Below, piece after piece: positions 7,572-14,983 of a stretch of 64,000 bases of DNA. Numbering within the stretch: position 1 is the first letter of the stretch; every line of letters starts with the position of its first letter. Source of the stretch: Parasphingorhabdus litoris DSM 22379 (GTDB lineage Bacteria; Pseudomonadota; Alphaproteobacteria; Sphingomonadales; Sphingomonadaceae); assembly GCF_020906275.1 (NCBI RefSeq), contig NZ_CP086727.1:2914001-2978000 (forward strand), read 5' to 3'. A model generated the notes under the pieces. It made no database searches and was not told where the DNA came from. It saw nothing but the letters and a program-made list of their open reading frames with translations. Both the position numbers and the translations under genes were made by a program.

Positions 7572-8862
7572 GCGAGCAAAACGAAAACGCTGCGCAATCT
7601 ACACCCGCAAATCGACCGAAGATGGTCTGGAGCAAGATTTCAACAGTCTCGATGCACAGCGAGAAGCTTGCGCAGCCTATATATTGAGTCAGGCTAGCGA
7701 AGGTTGGGAAGCGGTTACCGAGCTTTATGATGATGGTGGCTGGTCTGGCGGCAATATGGATCGCCCTGCCCTAGTTCAGCTGCTCGACGATGTAGAAGCC
7801 GGAAAGATCGATATCATCGTGGTCTACAAGGTTGATCGACTTACTCGTGCCTTAGCCGACTTTGCGAAGATCGTTGAAATACTGGATGAGAATCAAGCAA
7901 GTTTCGTCAGTGTGACGCAATCGTTCAACACCACGAACAGCATGGGGCGTCTGACACTCAATGTTCTCTTATCCTTCGCGCAGTTCGAACGCGAGGTCAC
8001 CGGTGAACGCATCCGCGATAAAGTTGCGGCCTCGAAGAAGAAAGGTATGTGGATGGGTGGCGGAGTTCCTTACGGGTATGATGTCGAAGAACGACAGCTT
8101 CTGATCAATGAGACTGAAGCTGAAACGGTTCAATTGGTATTTGAACGGTATGCACAGCTCAAATCGGTACCGCAGTTAGTCGATGAACTCGCCGCAAAAG
8201 ACATCCGGACCAGAACGCGTGTGTGGAAGAATGGACGGGTCGTCGGTGGCATCCACTTCAAAACAGGAACTTTGACCCACCTGCTTCAAAATCCGATCTA
8301 CGTTGGAAAAGTTCGTCATAAAGACAAAGTCTTCGATGGAGAGCATCAGTCGATTATCCCCAATCAGCTATTTGAGCGTGTTCAATCGATATTTGCCGAG
8401 AACAGGTGTGATAATGCACTAGGTGAGAAGAGCCGCAACCCCAGTCTGCTGACAAGCATCATAACCGATCCGGATGGTAAGCCGATGACTCCGGCACATG
8501 CGAAAAAGGGATCTAAGCGCTATCGCTATTATGTCACACGAACACCTCCTGGAGATGAATCTCCTAAATGGAGATTGCCTGCTGGAGAAATCGAACGACT
8601 GGTGATTGATAAAGTTGCCAGACATCTGGTGACATGCGGTGGCTCGGGAACCGATGATGCACGGGAATTGGAAGTTCAGATTGATCTGGATCGCCAGACC
8701 TCAATCGATCTACTCGCAATGTCTATCAGTGAACAACGGAGATTGTTGCTCGGTTATAAAACCCGAGTTTCAGCAAACAGCGGAACAGTCGAAATCGAAT
8801 TCACGCCTCCAAATCAGGATCAACCGGTCAAGCTTTCGATTGAAGCTAAACTGGTCAACTGA
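7564..8862 (+). CDS. Large serine recombinase, N-terminal 432 residues before an in-frame TGA
   Basis: Site-specific serine recombinase. The resolvase catalytic domain (residues about 8-155) has YTRKSTEDG with nucleophile S17, SLDAQREACAAYI, YKVDRLTR at 88-95 and FEREVTGERIRDK. The recombinase domain follows (VPYGYDVEERQLLINETEAE; LLQNPIYVGKVRHKDKV). The usual zinc-ribbon region is degenerate and lacks a cysteine set. The TGA at 8860-8862 stops the protein, yet the same frame continues at 8863 with the family's C-terminal sequence up to 9186. The intact ancestor would have had about 541 codons. A CGA-to-TGA change fits the Arg usually found near there. It may be a nonsense pseudogene, a split protein or a read error. 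Confidence 0.88.
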   Translation: MVERAKRKRCAIYTRKSTEDGLEQDFNSLDAQREACAAYILSQASEGWEAVTELYDDGGWSGGNMDRPALVQLLDDVEAGKIDIIVVYKVDRLTRALADFAKIVEILDENQASFVSVTQSFNTTNSMGRLTLNVLLSFAQFEREVTGERIRDKVAASKKKGMWMGGGVPYGYDVEERQLLINETEAETVQLVFERYAQLKSVPQLVDELAAKDIRTRTRVWKNGRVVGGIHFKTGTLTHLLQNPIYVGKVRHKDKVFDGEHQSIIPNQLFERVQSIFAENRCDNALGEKSRNPSLLTSIITDPDGKPMTPAHAKKGSKRYRYYVTRTPPGDESPKWRLPAGEIERLVIDKVARHLVTCGGSGTDDARELEVQIDLDRQTSIDLLAMSISEQRRLLLGYKTRVSANSGTVEIEFTPPNQDQPVKLSIEAKLVN

Positions 8863-8871
8863 GGATCTGAA

Positions 8872-9186
8872 GTGAGGTTGGCAATTGCACCGGACAACGG
8901 TCCGATCAAACGTGATCCTGATCCCGTGTTGCTGAGACTGGTTGCTCATGCTTTTGCGGCGCAGGATCTTCTGGTTCGAGGAATATCCTCCCCGATGGTC
9001 AATCACTACAAGCAGCGGCACTTGCAGCAACTTGTTAGGCTAAGCTACATGGCCCCCGATATTATCTCCGCGATTGTTAACGGAACACAGCCACCCGATC
9101 TCACCGGACGCAAGATCATGCGTATCAACAAAATCCCACTAGACTGGGACGGACAACGCAAGATGTTTGGGTTCGCTTCCACCTAA
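8872..9186 (+). CDS. C-terminal domain of the split serine recombinase
   Basis: In-frame continuation of the recombinase after the TGA at 8860-8862. Its 104 residues match the usual recombinase C-terminus: VRLAIAP, then LVRLSYMAPDIISAIVNGTQ, PPDLTGRKIMRI and PLDWDGQRKMFGF. A GTG at 8872 preceded by GAGG (8861-8864) could allow separate translation after termination, so a two-polypeptide recombinase is conceivable. The same domain is preserved alone at 43496-43780 beside tRNA-Thr. The stop lies 202 bp from the CCA end of tRNA-Phe. Confidence 0.75.
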   Translation: MRLAIAPDNGPIKRDPDPVLLRLVAHAFAAQDLLVRGISSPMVNHYKQRHLQQLVRLSYMAPDIISAIVNGTQPPDLTGRKIMRINKIPLDWDGQRKMFGFAST

Positions 9187-9205
9187 AATCTACCAAAATC
9201 CACAA

Positions 9206-9290
9206 GTGCATCTGGACTCCAATATTTGGGCCATCGAGACACTTGGCAAATTTGCCCCCATATCACGGCTGCCAAATGGTCTCTGGCGAC
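9206..9290 (+). repeat. Conserved non-coding tail, copy 1 (recombinase to tRNA-Phe)
   Basis: Non-coding segment after the recombinase stop that resembles 43801-43886. Shared blocks are TGCATCTG, a GAGAC-TTGGCA-like block and, at 9268-9290, GCTGCCAAATGGTCTCTGGC, which matches 20 of 23 bases in the second copy. The best-conserved block starts 121 bp before the tRNA CCA end here and 122 bp before it in copy 2. Possible roles are a recombinase-binding arm, an attachment region or a structured 3' UTR. The rest of 9187-9388 shows nothing else clear. Confidence 0.6.
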
Positions 9291-9388
9291 AGGATCCACG
9301 CATCATCACCCGCTAACCGACGGAAAGATAGGGATAAAACCCACGCACCGTTGACCGAGTACGAGACTTTGAAAACTTAGGAAAAAAG

Positions 9389-9464
9389 TGGTGCCCGAAG
9401 GCGGATTCGAACCACCGACACAGCGATTTTCAGTCGCTTGCTCTACCAACTGAGCTATTCGGGC
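9389..9464 (-). tRNA. tRNA-Phe (GAA)
   Basis: Complete cloverleaf on the minus strand with CCA encoded. The acceptor is GCCCGAA with TTCGGGC, the D-arm has AGTTGGTAGA, and the anticodon stem-loop is AGCGA-CTGAAAA-TCGCT giving anticodon GAA. The T-loop is TTCGAAT. The CCA end is at 9389-9391. It borders the accessory island, a common integration position. Confidence 0.97.
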
Positions 9465-9562
9465 AACGGGCGGGAAATTGTTCCTGCCGATTTAGAAGCG
9501 CCGCTATAGGCGGGGCTTGTATGGCTTGTCCACCCCAAAAATGGCCCTTTTGTTACGCTGTC

Positions 9563-9778
9563 CTATGACTCTTGCTCAAGGCCGGATTCATGGCCAGATT
9601 CTCTAGTCAGATGATCGCCCAATTGGTCGGGTGAAACCGGTGGTCCGGGGACTTTATACCCCTCGCCTAGCCATTGGAGTAAATCGCGATCTTTGCAGCC
9701 AGCGCTGCAGAAAGGAGCGAAATCCACCGACTTTGGCTTGCGGCATACCGGGCATTTCGCTTCTTTTGCGCTGGGCAC
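9563..9778 (-). CDS. yacG: DNA gyrase inhibitor / zinc-binding protein YacG
   Basis: Small zinc-finger protein of 71 residues in the YacG family, which binds gyrase in E. coli. It carries CPVCRKPK and CSAGCKDRDLLQWL, the four-cysteine zinc site, followed by a variable acidic tail (GHESGLEQES). The start is GTG at 9778, preceded by AAGGATAA. It begins 3 bases after the stop of the sodium-dependent transporter, so the two are probably co-transcribed, with tRNA-Phe next in the same direction. Confidence 0.9.
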   Translation of the reverse strand: MPSAKEAKCPVCRKPKSVDFAPFCSAGCKDRDLLQWLGEGYKVPGPPVSPDQLGDHLTRESGHESGLEQES

Positions 9779-9781
9779 TGC

Positions 9782-11215
9782 TTATCCTTGGCCTACTAAG
9801 TTGGGAAATACTGCGAAGACGAATATCAATAGCACACCGACCGGCGCCAGCCACGCGATCAGGAAGCGGTATATTGCGAACAGTGCACCGTCCAATCCCG
9901 TTTCCGCTTCAACCAGCTTTTTGTCCGCCCGCCAGCCGATGAACACAGCCGTCAGAAAAGCGGTAGTTGGCAGCAATATCTTGGAAACAAAATCATCAAT
10001 TGTGTCGAAAATATTCTTTTCTTCAAATAGCGGCCAGAAGCCAAGCAACCGGATGTCGCTCCAAACATTGAGCGAAAGCGCGCAGGCAACACCGATCAGG
10101 AACACGAAACCGCCAAAAAGCCACGCAGTCATGGCGCGGCCCCATTCAAATCGCCGCATCGCCCAAGCTACTACGCCCTCAAGCAAGGAAATAGAACTGG
10201 TCAGGGCGGCAAAGAAGATCAGTACGAAGAAGAGCAAACCGACCAAAGAACCGGCTGGCATGGTATGGAAAGCGATGGGTAATGATTGGAAAACCAGCGT
10301 CGGTCCAGCGGCGGCATCCAGACCCACTGCAAAGACAATCGGGAAGATCATCAAGCCTGCCAGAAGAGCAACGCCGGTATCAGCAAAAGCAATCATACCA
10401 GCGGTTGGAGCCAGTCTTGTCTCCTTGGAAACATAACCGCCATAGGTAATCAGTGCTGCGGACGCGACGCTCATCGAGAACAGGGCCTGTCCCAAGGCAT
10501 CATTCATGACCGAGGGTGTCAGCTTGCTGAAATCCGGCGTGAACAGAAAGGCCAGTGCTTTTGCAAATTCGCCGGTAAAGGCGCCATAGAGGGTTATCAG
10601 TACCAACAGGACAAAGAATGTCGGCATCAGATATGTTGCCGCTTTTTCAATGCCATCCGTAACGCCGCGCGCGACAATCCAGATTGTCAGCACCATGAAC
10701 AATGTGTGCATGCCGAGCAGCAGTGGGATATTACCAAAAAGGTCCGTCATTCGGCTCGGTATGGTTTCCGGGTTCTCTGACGCCAGAGCACCAGCAAATG
10801 GATTGCCAGAAAAGAGCGCGCCCAGGAAATCGCTGCCCATCACACCGACATAATAAAGCACCCAGCCGGCGACGACGCTGTAAAAAGTCAGGATCAGAAA
10901 CGCACTGAGTATTCCTATTCCGCCAAAAATACCCCAATTTCGGCTGACATTTGAATCTTCGGCGACTTTGACCACGCTGTGGAAGGCATCGCTACGTCCA
11001 TGACGACCGATTAATATCTCGGAGAGGACCATCGGCAGACCGATCAGGATGATGCAGGCGATATAGACCAGCACAAAGGCACCGCCGCCATTTTCGCCAG
11101 CCAATGTGGGGAACCGCCAGATATTGCCGAGGCCAACGGCGGCACCAACCGCAGCCAGCACAAAGGCCCATCTCGACGACCAGCCTTCTCCACCCGGTGC
11201 TGCTGATCCTGCCAT
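9782..11215 (-). CDS. Sodium-dependent transporter, NSS/SNF (LeuT-like) family
   Basis: Inner-membrane sodium symporter of 477 residues, about 11-12 membrane helices. The first helix has the LeuT-family sodium and substrate motif GAAVGLGNIWRFP, followed by GENGGGAFVLVYI. Helix 6 carries LGQALFSMSVASAALITYGG. Family substrates are amino acids or related amines; the exact one cannot be read here. GGGGAG precedes the ATG. It follows the HIT gene by 55 bases and runs into yacG with a 3-base gap, at the end of the his gene run. The co-transcription is suggestive only. Confidence 0.93.
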   Translation of the reverse strand: MAGSAAPGGEGWSSRWAFVLAAVGAAVGLGNIWRFPTLAGENGGGAFVLVYIACIILIGLPMVLSEILIGRHGRSDAFHSVVKVAEDSNVSRNWGIFGGIGILSAFLILTFYSVVAGWVLYYVGVMGSDFLGALFSGNPFAGALASENPETIPSRMTDLFGNIPLLLGMHTLFMVLTIWIVARGVTDGIEKAATYLMPTFFVLLVLITLYGAFTGEFAKALAFLFTPDFSKLTPSVMNDALGQALFSMSVASAALITYGGYVSKETRLAPTAGMIAFADTGVALLAGLMIFPIVFAVGLDAAAGPTLVFQSLPIAFHTMPAGSLVGLLFFVLIFFAALTSSISLLEGVVAWAMRRFEWGRAMTAWLFGGFVFLIGVACALSLNVWSDIRLLGFWPLFEEKNIFDTIDDFVSKILLPTTAFLTAVFIGWRADKKLVEAETGLDGALFAIYRFLIAWLAPVGVLLIFVFAVFPNLVGQG

Positions 11216-11270
11216 GATAAAACTCCCCTAAATACTGCACGCGCCGTCTGAGCGGCCTGAATGGCTGTTC

Positions 11271-11651
11271 CTAGCCTCTCATTAACATCGGGCCAAGTGG
11301 TTTTCCGGCAAAGATATGAACGTGAAGATGCGGAACTTCCTGATGCCCGTTTTTACCGATATTGGCGAGCAAGCGATAGCCCGGCTCAACCATGCCGGCT
11401 TCCCGCGCCACATGGCCAACCGCACGTACAAAACCGGCAATCTCCGCCTCAGTCGCTTTGGCCGAAAAATCATCCCAGCTGACATATTTTCCCTTCGGAA
11501 TCACCAGAATATGGTCGGGTGCCTGCGGGTTTATGTCGTGAAAAGCGAGGACATGATCATCCTCGTAGACCGTCTTGTTGGGAATCTCTCCGCGGAGGAT
11601 TTTGGCGAAAATATTGTCATCATCATAAGGTTCGGTGGGATCAATCGCCAT
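11271..11651 (-). CDS. HIT-family nucleotide hydrolase
   Basis: Histidine-triad protein of 126 residues. NIFAKILRGEIPNKTVYEDD is the family N-terminus, and the catalytic triad motif HLHVHIF is near the C-terminus, with GPMLMRG closing the chain. Family members hydrolyse nucleoside phosphoramidates such as AMP-lysine. It begins 3 bases after the hisE stop with a GGAATGAGG ribosome site. The hisE-HIT pairing is frequent in alphaproteobacteria. The physiological substrate is unknown. Confidence 0.93.
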   Translation of the reverse strand: MAIDPTEPYDDDNIFAKILRGEIPNKTVYEDDHVLAFHDINPQAPDHILVIPKGKYVSWDDFSAKATEAEIAGFVRAVGHVAREAGMVEPGYRLLANIGKNGHQEVPHLHVHIFAGKPLGPMLMRG

Positions 11652-11654
11652 GCC

Positions 11655-11978
11655 TCATTCCTTTCTGGACGCTTTTTCGGTCAGGCCCGACAGACCTTCC
11701 CGGCGTGCGAGTTCAGTCAAAATATCATCGATGGACAAATCCATGTCGGCAAGCAGCACCATCAGATGGAACAGGACGTCCGCTGCCTCCTCCGTCATGC
11801 CGGATCGGTCATCCTGTACCGCCGCAATCACAGCTTCGACCGCTTCTTCACCCAATTTTTCCGCCATTTTGGCACGCCCTTTCGCGCGCAGACTGGCGAC
11901 GTAGCTGTCCTTGGGATCCGCATCGCGGCGCTGCTGGATAGTTGCTTCCAGGCTTTGCAAGATATCGTTCATGGACAT
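11655..11978 (-). CDS. hisE: Phosphoribosyl-ATP diphosphatase HisE
   Basis: Histidine biosynthesis step 2, hydrolysing phosphoribosyl-ATP to phosphoribosyl-AMP. The protein has 107 residues with an all-alpha MazG-like fold. Key elements are LEATIQQRRDADPKDSYVAS, GRAKMAEKLGEEAVEAVIAA with the metal-binding EE pair, and LFHLMVLLADMDLSIDDILT. It lies about 0.9 kb downstream of hisF and is separated from it by a PEP-CTERM protein gene, which interrupts the usual hisF-hisE adjacency. A second ATG two codons in is an alternative start. Confidence 0.94.
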   Translation of the reverse strand: MSMNDILQSLEATIQQRRDADPKDSYVASLRAKGRAKMAEKLGEEAVEAVIAAVQDDRSGMTEEAADVLFHLMVLLADMDLSIDDILTELARREGLSGLTEKASRKE

Positions 11979-12045
11979 CCGTTTGCGCGAGCAATGGGAC
12001 GGGCGTCAAGTCCCTGAAAGGCTGTAGGCCATATTACCCATAAGA

Positions 12046-12077
12046 AAGGGCCGTCTAATCCCCCGATGACGGCCCTT
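12046..12077 (-). terminator. Likely terminator of the PEP-CTERM gene
   Basis: AAGGGCCGTC at 12046-12055 and GACGGCCCTT at 12068-12077 form a perfect 10-bp stem with a 12-base loop. On the minus strand the second arm runs into TTTCTTAT. It lies between the PEP-CTERM stop and the hisE start. If it works fully, hisE needs its own promoter in the ~70 bases left (11979-12045). Confidence 0.5.
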
Positions 12078-12127
12078 CCATGGTGCGGCAAGATCGATGA
12101 TCTGCGCATCCATTCGGTGACGAACTG

Positions 12128-12565
12128 TTACAGTTTCTTGCGTTTCTTTCGCGCCGCAAAACGTCCAGCGACCAGACCCGCAACGCCAAGTGCCAACATC
12201 ATGACGTTGGAAGGTTCAGGAATCGGTGTTCCGCCTGAGGACGAACCACCGGATGATGAACCAGTCGATGTCGTGCCACTGGATGTGCTGCTTGACGTAC
12301 TTGTAGAGCCACCATAGCTGGATGAACCCCAACCGGAGCTGCCCCATCCGGATGATCCCCATCCAGAGCTTCCCCAGCCAGAACTACCCCAGCCGGATGA
12401 TCCCCAACCTGAACTGCCCCAACCAGATGATCCCCAGCCACTAGGATTGCTCCAGCCGCCATTATGCGGATACCATGTTGCTTCTGCCGGGCTGGCAACA
12501 GCAAAGCTGATTACACCAGAACCGACTAATATGGCCAATTTTTCAAGTTTCACGGCTTGCCCCAT
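12128..12565 (-). CDS. PEP-CTERM sorting protein with Gly-Ser-Trp repeats
   Basis: Exported low-complexity protein of about 145 residues. The order is a signal peptide (KLAILVGSGVISFAVASPAE), eight tandem SGWGS units (120 bases, no spacer), and a Ser/Thr/Gly-rich stretch. The C-terminus is a PEP-CTERM anchor: PIPEPSNVMM, a hydrophobic helix LALGVAGLVAG and a basic tail RKKRKKL. PEP-CTERM proteins are processed by exosortase and associated with exopolysaccharide surfaces; no exosortase gene is in view. ATG at 12565 is preferred because it starts just before the signal peptide. A GTG four codons later with GGGG upstream, or the ATG at 12640, are possible. The gene sits inside the his gene run, which is unusual. 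Confidence 0.85.
   Translation of the reverse strand: MGQAVKLEKLAILVGSGVISFAVASPAEATWYPHNGGWSNPSGWGSSGWGSSGWGSSGWGSSGWGSSGWGSSGWGSSGWGSSSYGGSTSTSSSTSSGTTSTGSSSGGSSSGGTPIPEPSNVMMLALGVAGLVAGRFAARKKRKKL
12323..12442 (-). repeat. Eight 15-bp coding repeats (SGWGS)
   Basis: Tandem 15-base units encode SGWGS eight times. Synonymous codons alternate so that a 30-base pattern is visible at DNA level. This suggests repeat growth by duplication of 30-base blocks. The repeat number is likely to vary between strains. Confidence 0.85.
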
Positions 12566-12689
12566 GGGTTGATGAAGGATCGAAATATCTGCTGAAATAG
12601 AATAGCAATTTTCCTGCCAAAAACAGAAGATCGGCTTCATTGGTCGCTGGTGATGGTTAACACTATTTTCGCGCCCAGAAATTTGTAAG

Positions 12690-12704
12690 TTAAACCGACA
12701 TTAA
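12690..12704. promoter_or_regulatory. CtrA-type site TTAA-N7-TTAA (proximal)
   Basis: TTAA-ACCGACA-TTAA, followed by CCAT so that the second half reads TTAACCAT, the extended CtrA half-site. It lies about 125 bp upstream of the PEP-CTERM start at 12565. A TGTCG, close to the reported SciP recognition sequence, lies inside it on the minus strand. Confidence 0.45.
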
Positions 12705-12717
12705 CCATCATAAAAAA

Positions 12718-12734
12718 TGTCCCATTGTGGGACA
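12718..12734. promoter_or_regulatory. Palindrome TGTCCCA-N3-TGGGACA
   Basis: Perfect 7-bp inverted repeat with a 3-base spacer between the two CtrA-type sites, upstream of the PEP-CTERM gene. It has no U-tract and looks like an operator for a dimeric regulator. I did not find a matching sigma-54 -24/-12 element downstream of it. Confidence 0.4.
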
Positions 12735-12793
12735 GTTATGGTCAATGTCGCCCTGCTCCGCTGGTGCTCTGCAGGATCGCCTATGCGAAATAG

Positions 12794-12808
12794 TTAATTT
12801 TCTTTTAA
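12794..12808. promoter_or_regulatory. CtrA-type site TTAA-N7-TTAA (distal)
   Basis: TTAA-TTTTCTT-TTAA, in the AT-rich part of the gap between the hisF stop and the PEP-CTERM start. On its own it could be chance in AT-rich DNA. The second site at 12690-12704, 104 bp away, makes it more interesting. Confidence 0.35.
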
Positions 12809-12871
12809 TATAAATGCTTACATATCATTTCGGTGAGAATGACTGAACTGAAAGCACGTTCAGACTTTGTC

Positions 12872-13639
12872 TTAACTGTTACGGCGCGCGGGCAATCCTG
12901 CGGCCCGCAGGGCATCATGCGCTTCAGCTATGCTATGCTGACCAAAATGAAAGATCGATGCGGCGAGCACGGCATTGGCACCACCTTTTGTCACGCCTTC
13001 GACCATATGTTCCAGCGTTCCCACGCCGCCACTGGCAACCACCGGGATCGACACCGCATCGGCAATAGTTCGGGTGAGTGAGAGATCATAGCCATCCCGG
13101 GTGCCATCACGGTCCATGGACGTTACCAACAGCTCCCCTGCCCCGAGCTCGGCCATGCGTACCGCATGCTCCAAGGCATCTATGCCGGTCGGTGTACGCC
13201 CGCCATGGGTGAAGATTTCCCAGCGGCCCTCTTCCACTTGCCGTGCATCGATTGAGGCCACCATACATTGGCTGCCAAAGCGGCTGGCAATGTCGCTGAC
13301 GACGTCGGGGCGCGATACGGCAGCGCTGTTCACTGCCACCTTGTCTGCCCCCGCCATCAGCAGCGCACGTGCATCTTCTGCCGTCCGCACCCCGCCGCCG
13401 ACGGTGACCGGCATGAAACAGACTTCCGCCGTCCGCCGCACGACGTCGATGATCGTATCACGCTTTTCATGGCTTGCGCCGATGTCGAGAAAACACAGCT
13501 CATCCGCGCCCGCTGCATCATAGGCGCGGGCCTGCGCCACCGGATCGCCGGCATCTTTGAGATCAACAAAATTGACGCCTTTAACCACGCGGCCGTCGGC
13601 AACATCCAGACAGGGTATGACACGGATTCGGACGGTCAT
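12872..13639 (-). CDS. hisF: Imidazole glycerol phosphate synthase cyclase subunit HisF
   Basis: Cyclase subunit of the HisH-HisF complex, producing imidazole glycerol phosphate and AICAR from PRFAR and ammonia. It has 255 residues and a (beta/alpha)8 barrel. [19 protein letters not shown] holds the first catalytic Asp, and [12 protein letters not shown] holds the second. [13 protein letters not shown] and [14 protein letters not shown] form the phosphate sites. The ATG follows the hisA TAA by one base, so it is tightly coupled to hisA. Confidence 0.97.
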   Translation of the reverse strand: MTVRIRVIPCLDVADGRVVKGVNFVDLKDAGDPVAQARAYDAAGADELCFLDIGASHEKRDTIIDVVRRTAEVCFMPVTVGGGVRTAEDARALLMAGADKVAVNSAAVSRPDVVSDIASRFGSQCMVASIDARQVEEGRWEIFTHGGRTPTGIDALEHAVRMAELGAGELLVTSMDRDGTRDGYDLSLTRTIADAVSIPVVASGGVGTLEHMVEGVTKGGANAVLAASIFHFGQHSIAEAHDALRAAGLPARRNS

Positions 13640-13640
13640 C

Positions 13641-14366
13641 TTATCTATTCGCCATTGCTATGGCCGTCGCCAGATCCAGCCGGCCGTCATAGAGCGCCCG
13701 GCCGGTAATCACGCCCTCAATGCCATCCTGCGTAAATTGGCTGAGCATATGGACATCATCCAGACCCTTTACGCCACCGCTAGCAATCACAGGAATATCG
13801 ACCGCACGAGCCAGATCGACCGTCGCTTCAATGTTGCAGCCCGTCAGCAGGCCATCCCGGCCAACATCGGTGAACAATAGGGACGCCACGCCCGCATCCT
13901 CAAAGCGCCGTGCCATATCCATCACGCTGACTTCCGACACATCAGCCCAACCTTCGGTAGCGACCATGCCGTCGCGTGCATCAACCGCCACCACAATGCC
14001 GCCTTCATATTCCTTCGCCATATCGCGCACGAATTCCGGGTCTTTCAGGGCCGCGGTACCGATCACCAATCGTGCCACACCCAGTTCGAACCAACGCTCG
14101 ACGGTTTCCCGGTTCCTGATCCCGCCGCCCAGCTGCACATAGCCAGGAAAGCTGGCTACAATAGCTTCAACCGCTTCCGCATTGCGCGGAGAGCCCGCAA
14201 AGGCCCCGTCCAGATCAACGACATGAATATGCTCTGCACCGGCCTTGGCGAACAAGCCTGCTTGTTCAGCCGGATTGTCACCATAGACGGTAGCGCGGTC
14301 CATATCACCCTCGGCCAAACGCACGACTTCGCCTGATTTCAGGTCAATGGCAGGAAAGACGATCAT
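13641..14366 (-). CDS. hisA: ProFAR isomerase HisA
   Basis: Isomerises ProFAR to PRFAR in histidine synthesis; a (beta/alpha)8 barrel of 241 residues. [20 protein letters not shown] has the first catalytic Asp and [18 protein letters not shown] the second region. [15 protein letters not shown] and [13 protein letters not shown] are phosphate-binding loops. The start at 14366 is chosen because its ATG overlaps the hisH stop as ATGA. An in-frame ATG three codons upstream is the alternative. Confidence 0.96.
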   Translation of the reverse strand: MIVFPAIDLKSGEVVRLAEGDMDRATVYGDNPAEQAGLFAKAGAEHIHVVDLDGAFAGSPRNAEAVEAIVASFPGYVQLGGGIRNRETVERWFELGVARLVIGTAALKDPEFVRDMAKEYEGGIVVAVDARDGMVATEGWADVSEVSVMDMARRFEDAGVASLLFTDVGRDGLLTGCNIEATVDLARAVDIPVIASGGVKGLDDVHMLSQFTQDGIEGVITGRALYDGRLDLATAIAMANR

Positions 14367-14983
14367 GGTTTCCACTCCAAAAAGCGTTTCAGGAAGGCCA
14401 GTCCATAGGTCTGGCTTTTTTCCGGATGAAATTGCACACCGACAATATTATCGCGCCCAACCGCCGACACCAGCTTCATCCCGTGATAGGTGGTCGAAAA
14501 AATATCGTCTTCATTATCAGCATCAAAATGATAACCGTGGAGATAATAGGCTTCGCCCGCTTCCAGCAGATCATGGCCTGCGGTCGGTGTCACATCATTC
14601 CAGCCCATGTGCGGAATTTTGATGTCAGCGGATGGCGCTTCGATCGCGTGGACCGTTCCGCCGATCCAGCCTAGCCCTTGGTGTTCGCCAAATTCTATGC
14701 CCCTATCCGCGAGCAATTGCATGCCAACGCAGATGCCTAGGAAGGGTGCGCCTTCTTGCCGCACCCGCCGTTCCAGCGCCGTAATCATCCCTTCAATGCC
14801 CGCCAGGGCATCGCGGCACGCACCAAAGGCGCCGACACCGGGCAGGACAATGCGATCCGCCGTAGCCACCACATCCGGATCAGCGGTTACAACAACGCCG
14901 GACGCACCAGTTGCCATCAACGCGTTGTGCACACTGTGAAGGTTACCGGCGCCGAAATCGATAAGCGCAATGGTTTCAGCCAC
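14363..14983 (-). CDS. hisH: Imidazole glycerol phosphate synthase glutaminase subunit HisH
   Basis: Class I glutamine amidotransferase that supplies ammonia to HisF; 206 residues from a GTG at 14983. [18 protein letters not shown] is the family N-terminus. The catalytic Cys is in [15 protein letters not shown], and the His-Glu pair is in VQFHPEKSQ near the C-terminus. The GTG gives an 8-base overlap with hisB and the expected family length. A much longer open frame upstream lacks family character. Confidence 0.95.
   Translation of the reverse strand: MAETIALIDFGAGNLHSVHNALMATGASGVVVTADPDVVATADRIVLPGVGAFGACRDALAGIEGMITALERRVRQEGAPFLGICVGMQLLADRGIEFGEHQGLGWIGGTVHAIEAPSADIKIPHMGWNDVTPTAGHDLLEAGEAYYLHGYHFDADNEDDIFSTTYHGMKLVSAVGRDNIVGVQFHPEKSQTYGLAFLKRFLEWKP

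Noticed and set aside
9389..9464. A second partial tRNA-Phe 3' end marking the far end of the island (att duplication)
   Set aside because: I looked for repeats of the tRNA T-arm sequence on the left side of the island (1490-2190) and found none. Element ends are therefore not defined.
12323..12442. Possible CRISPR array
   Set aside because: The 15-base units are in-frame coding repeats (SGWGS) with no unique spacers, and no cas genes are near.
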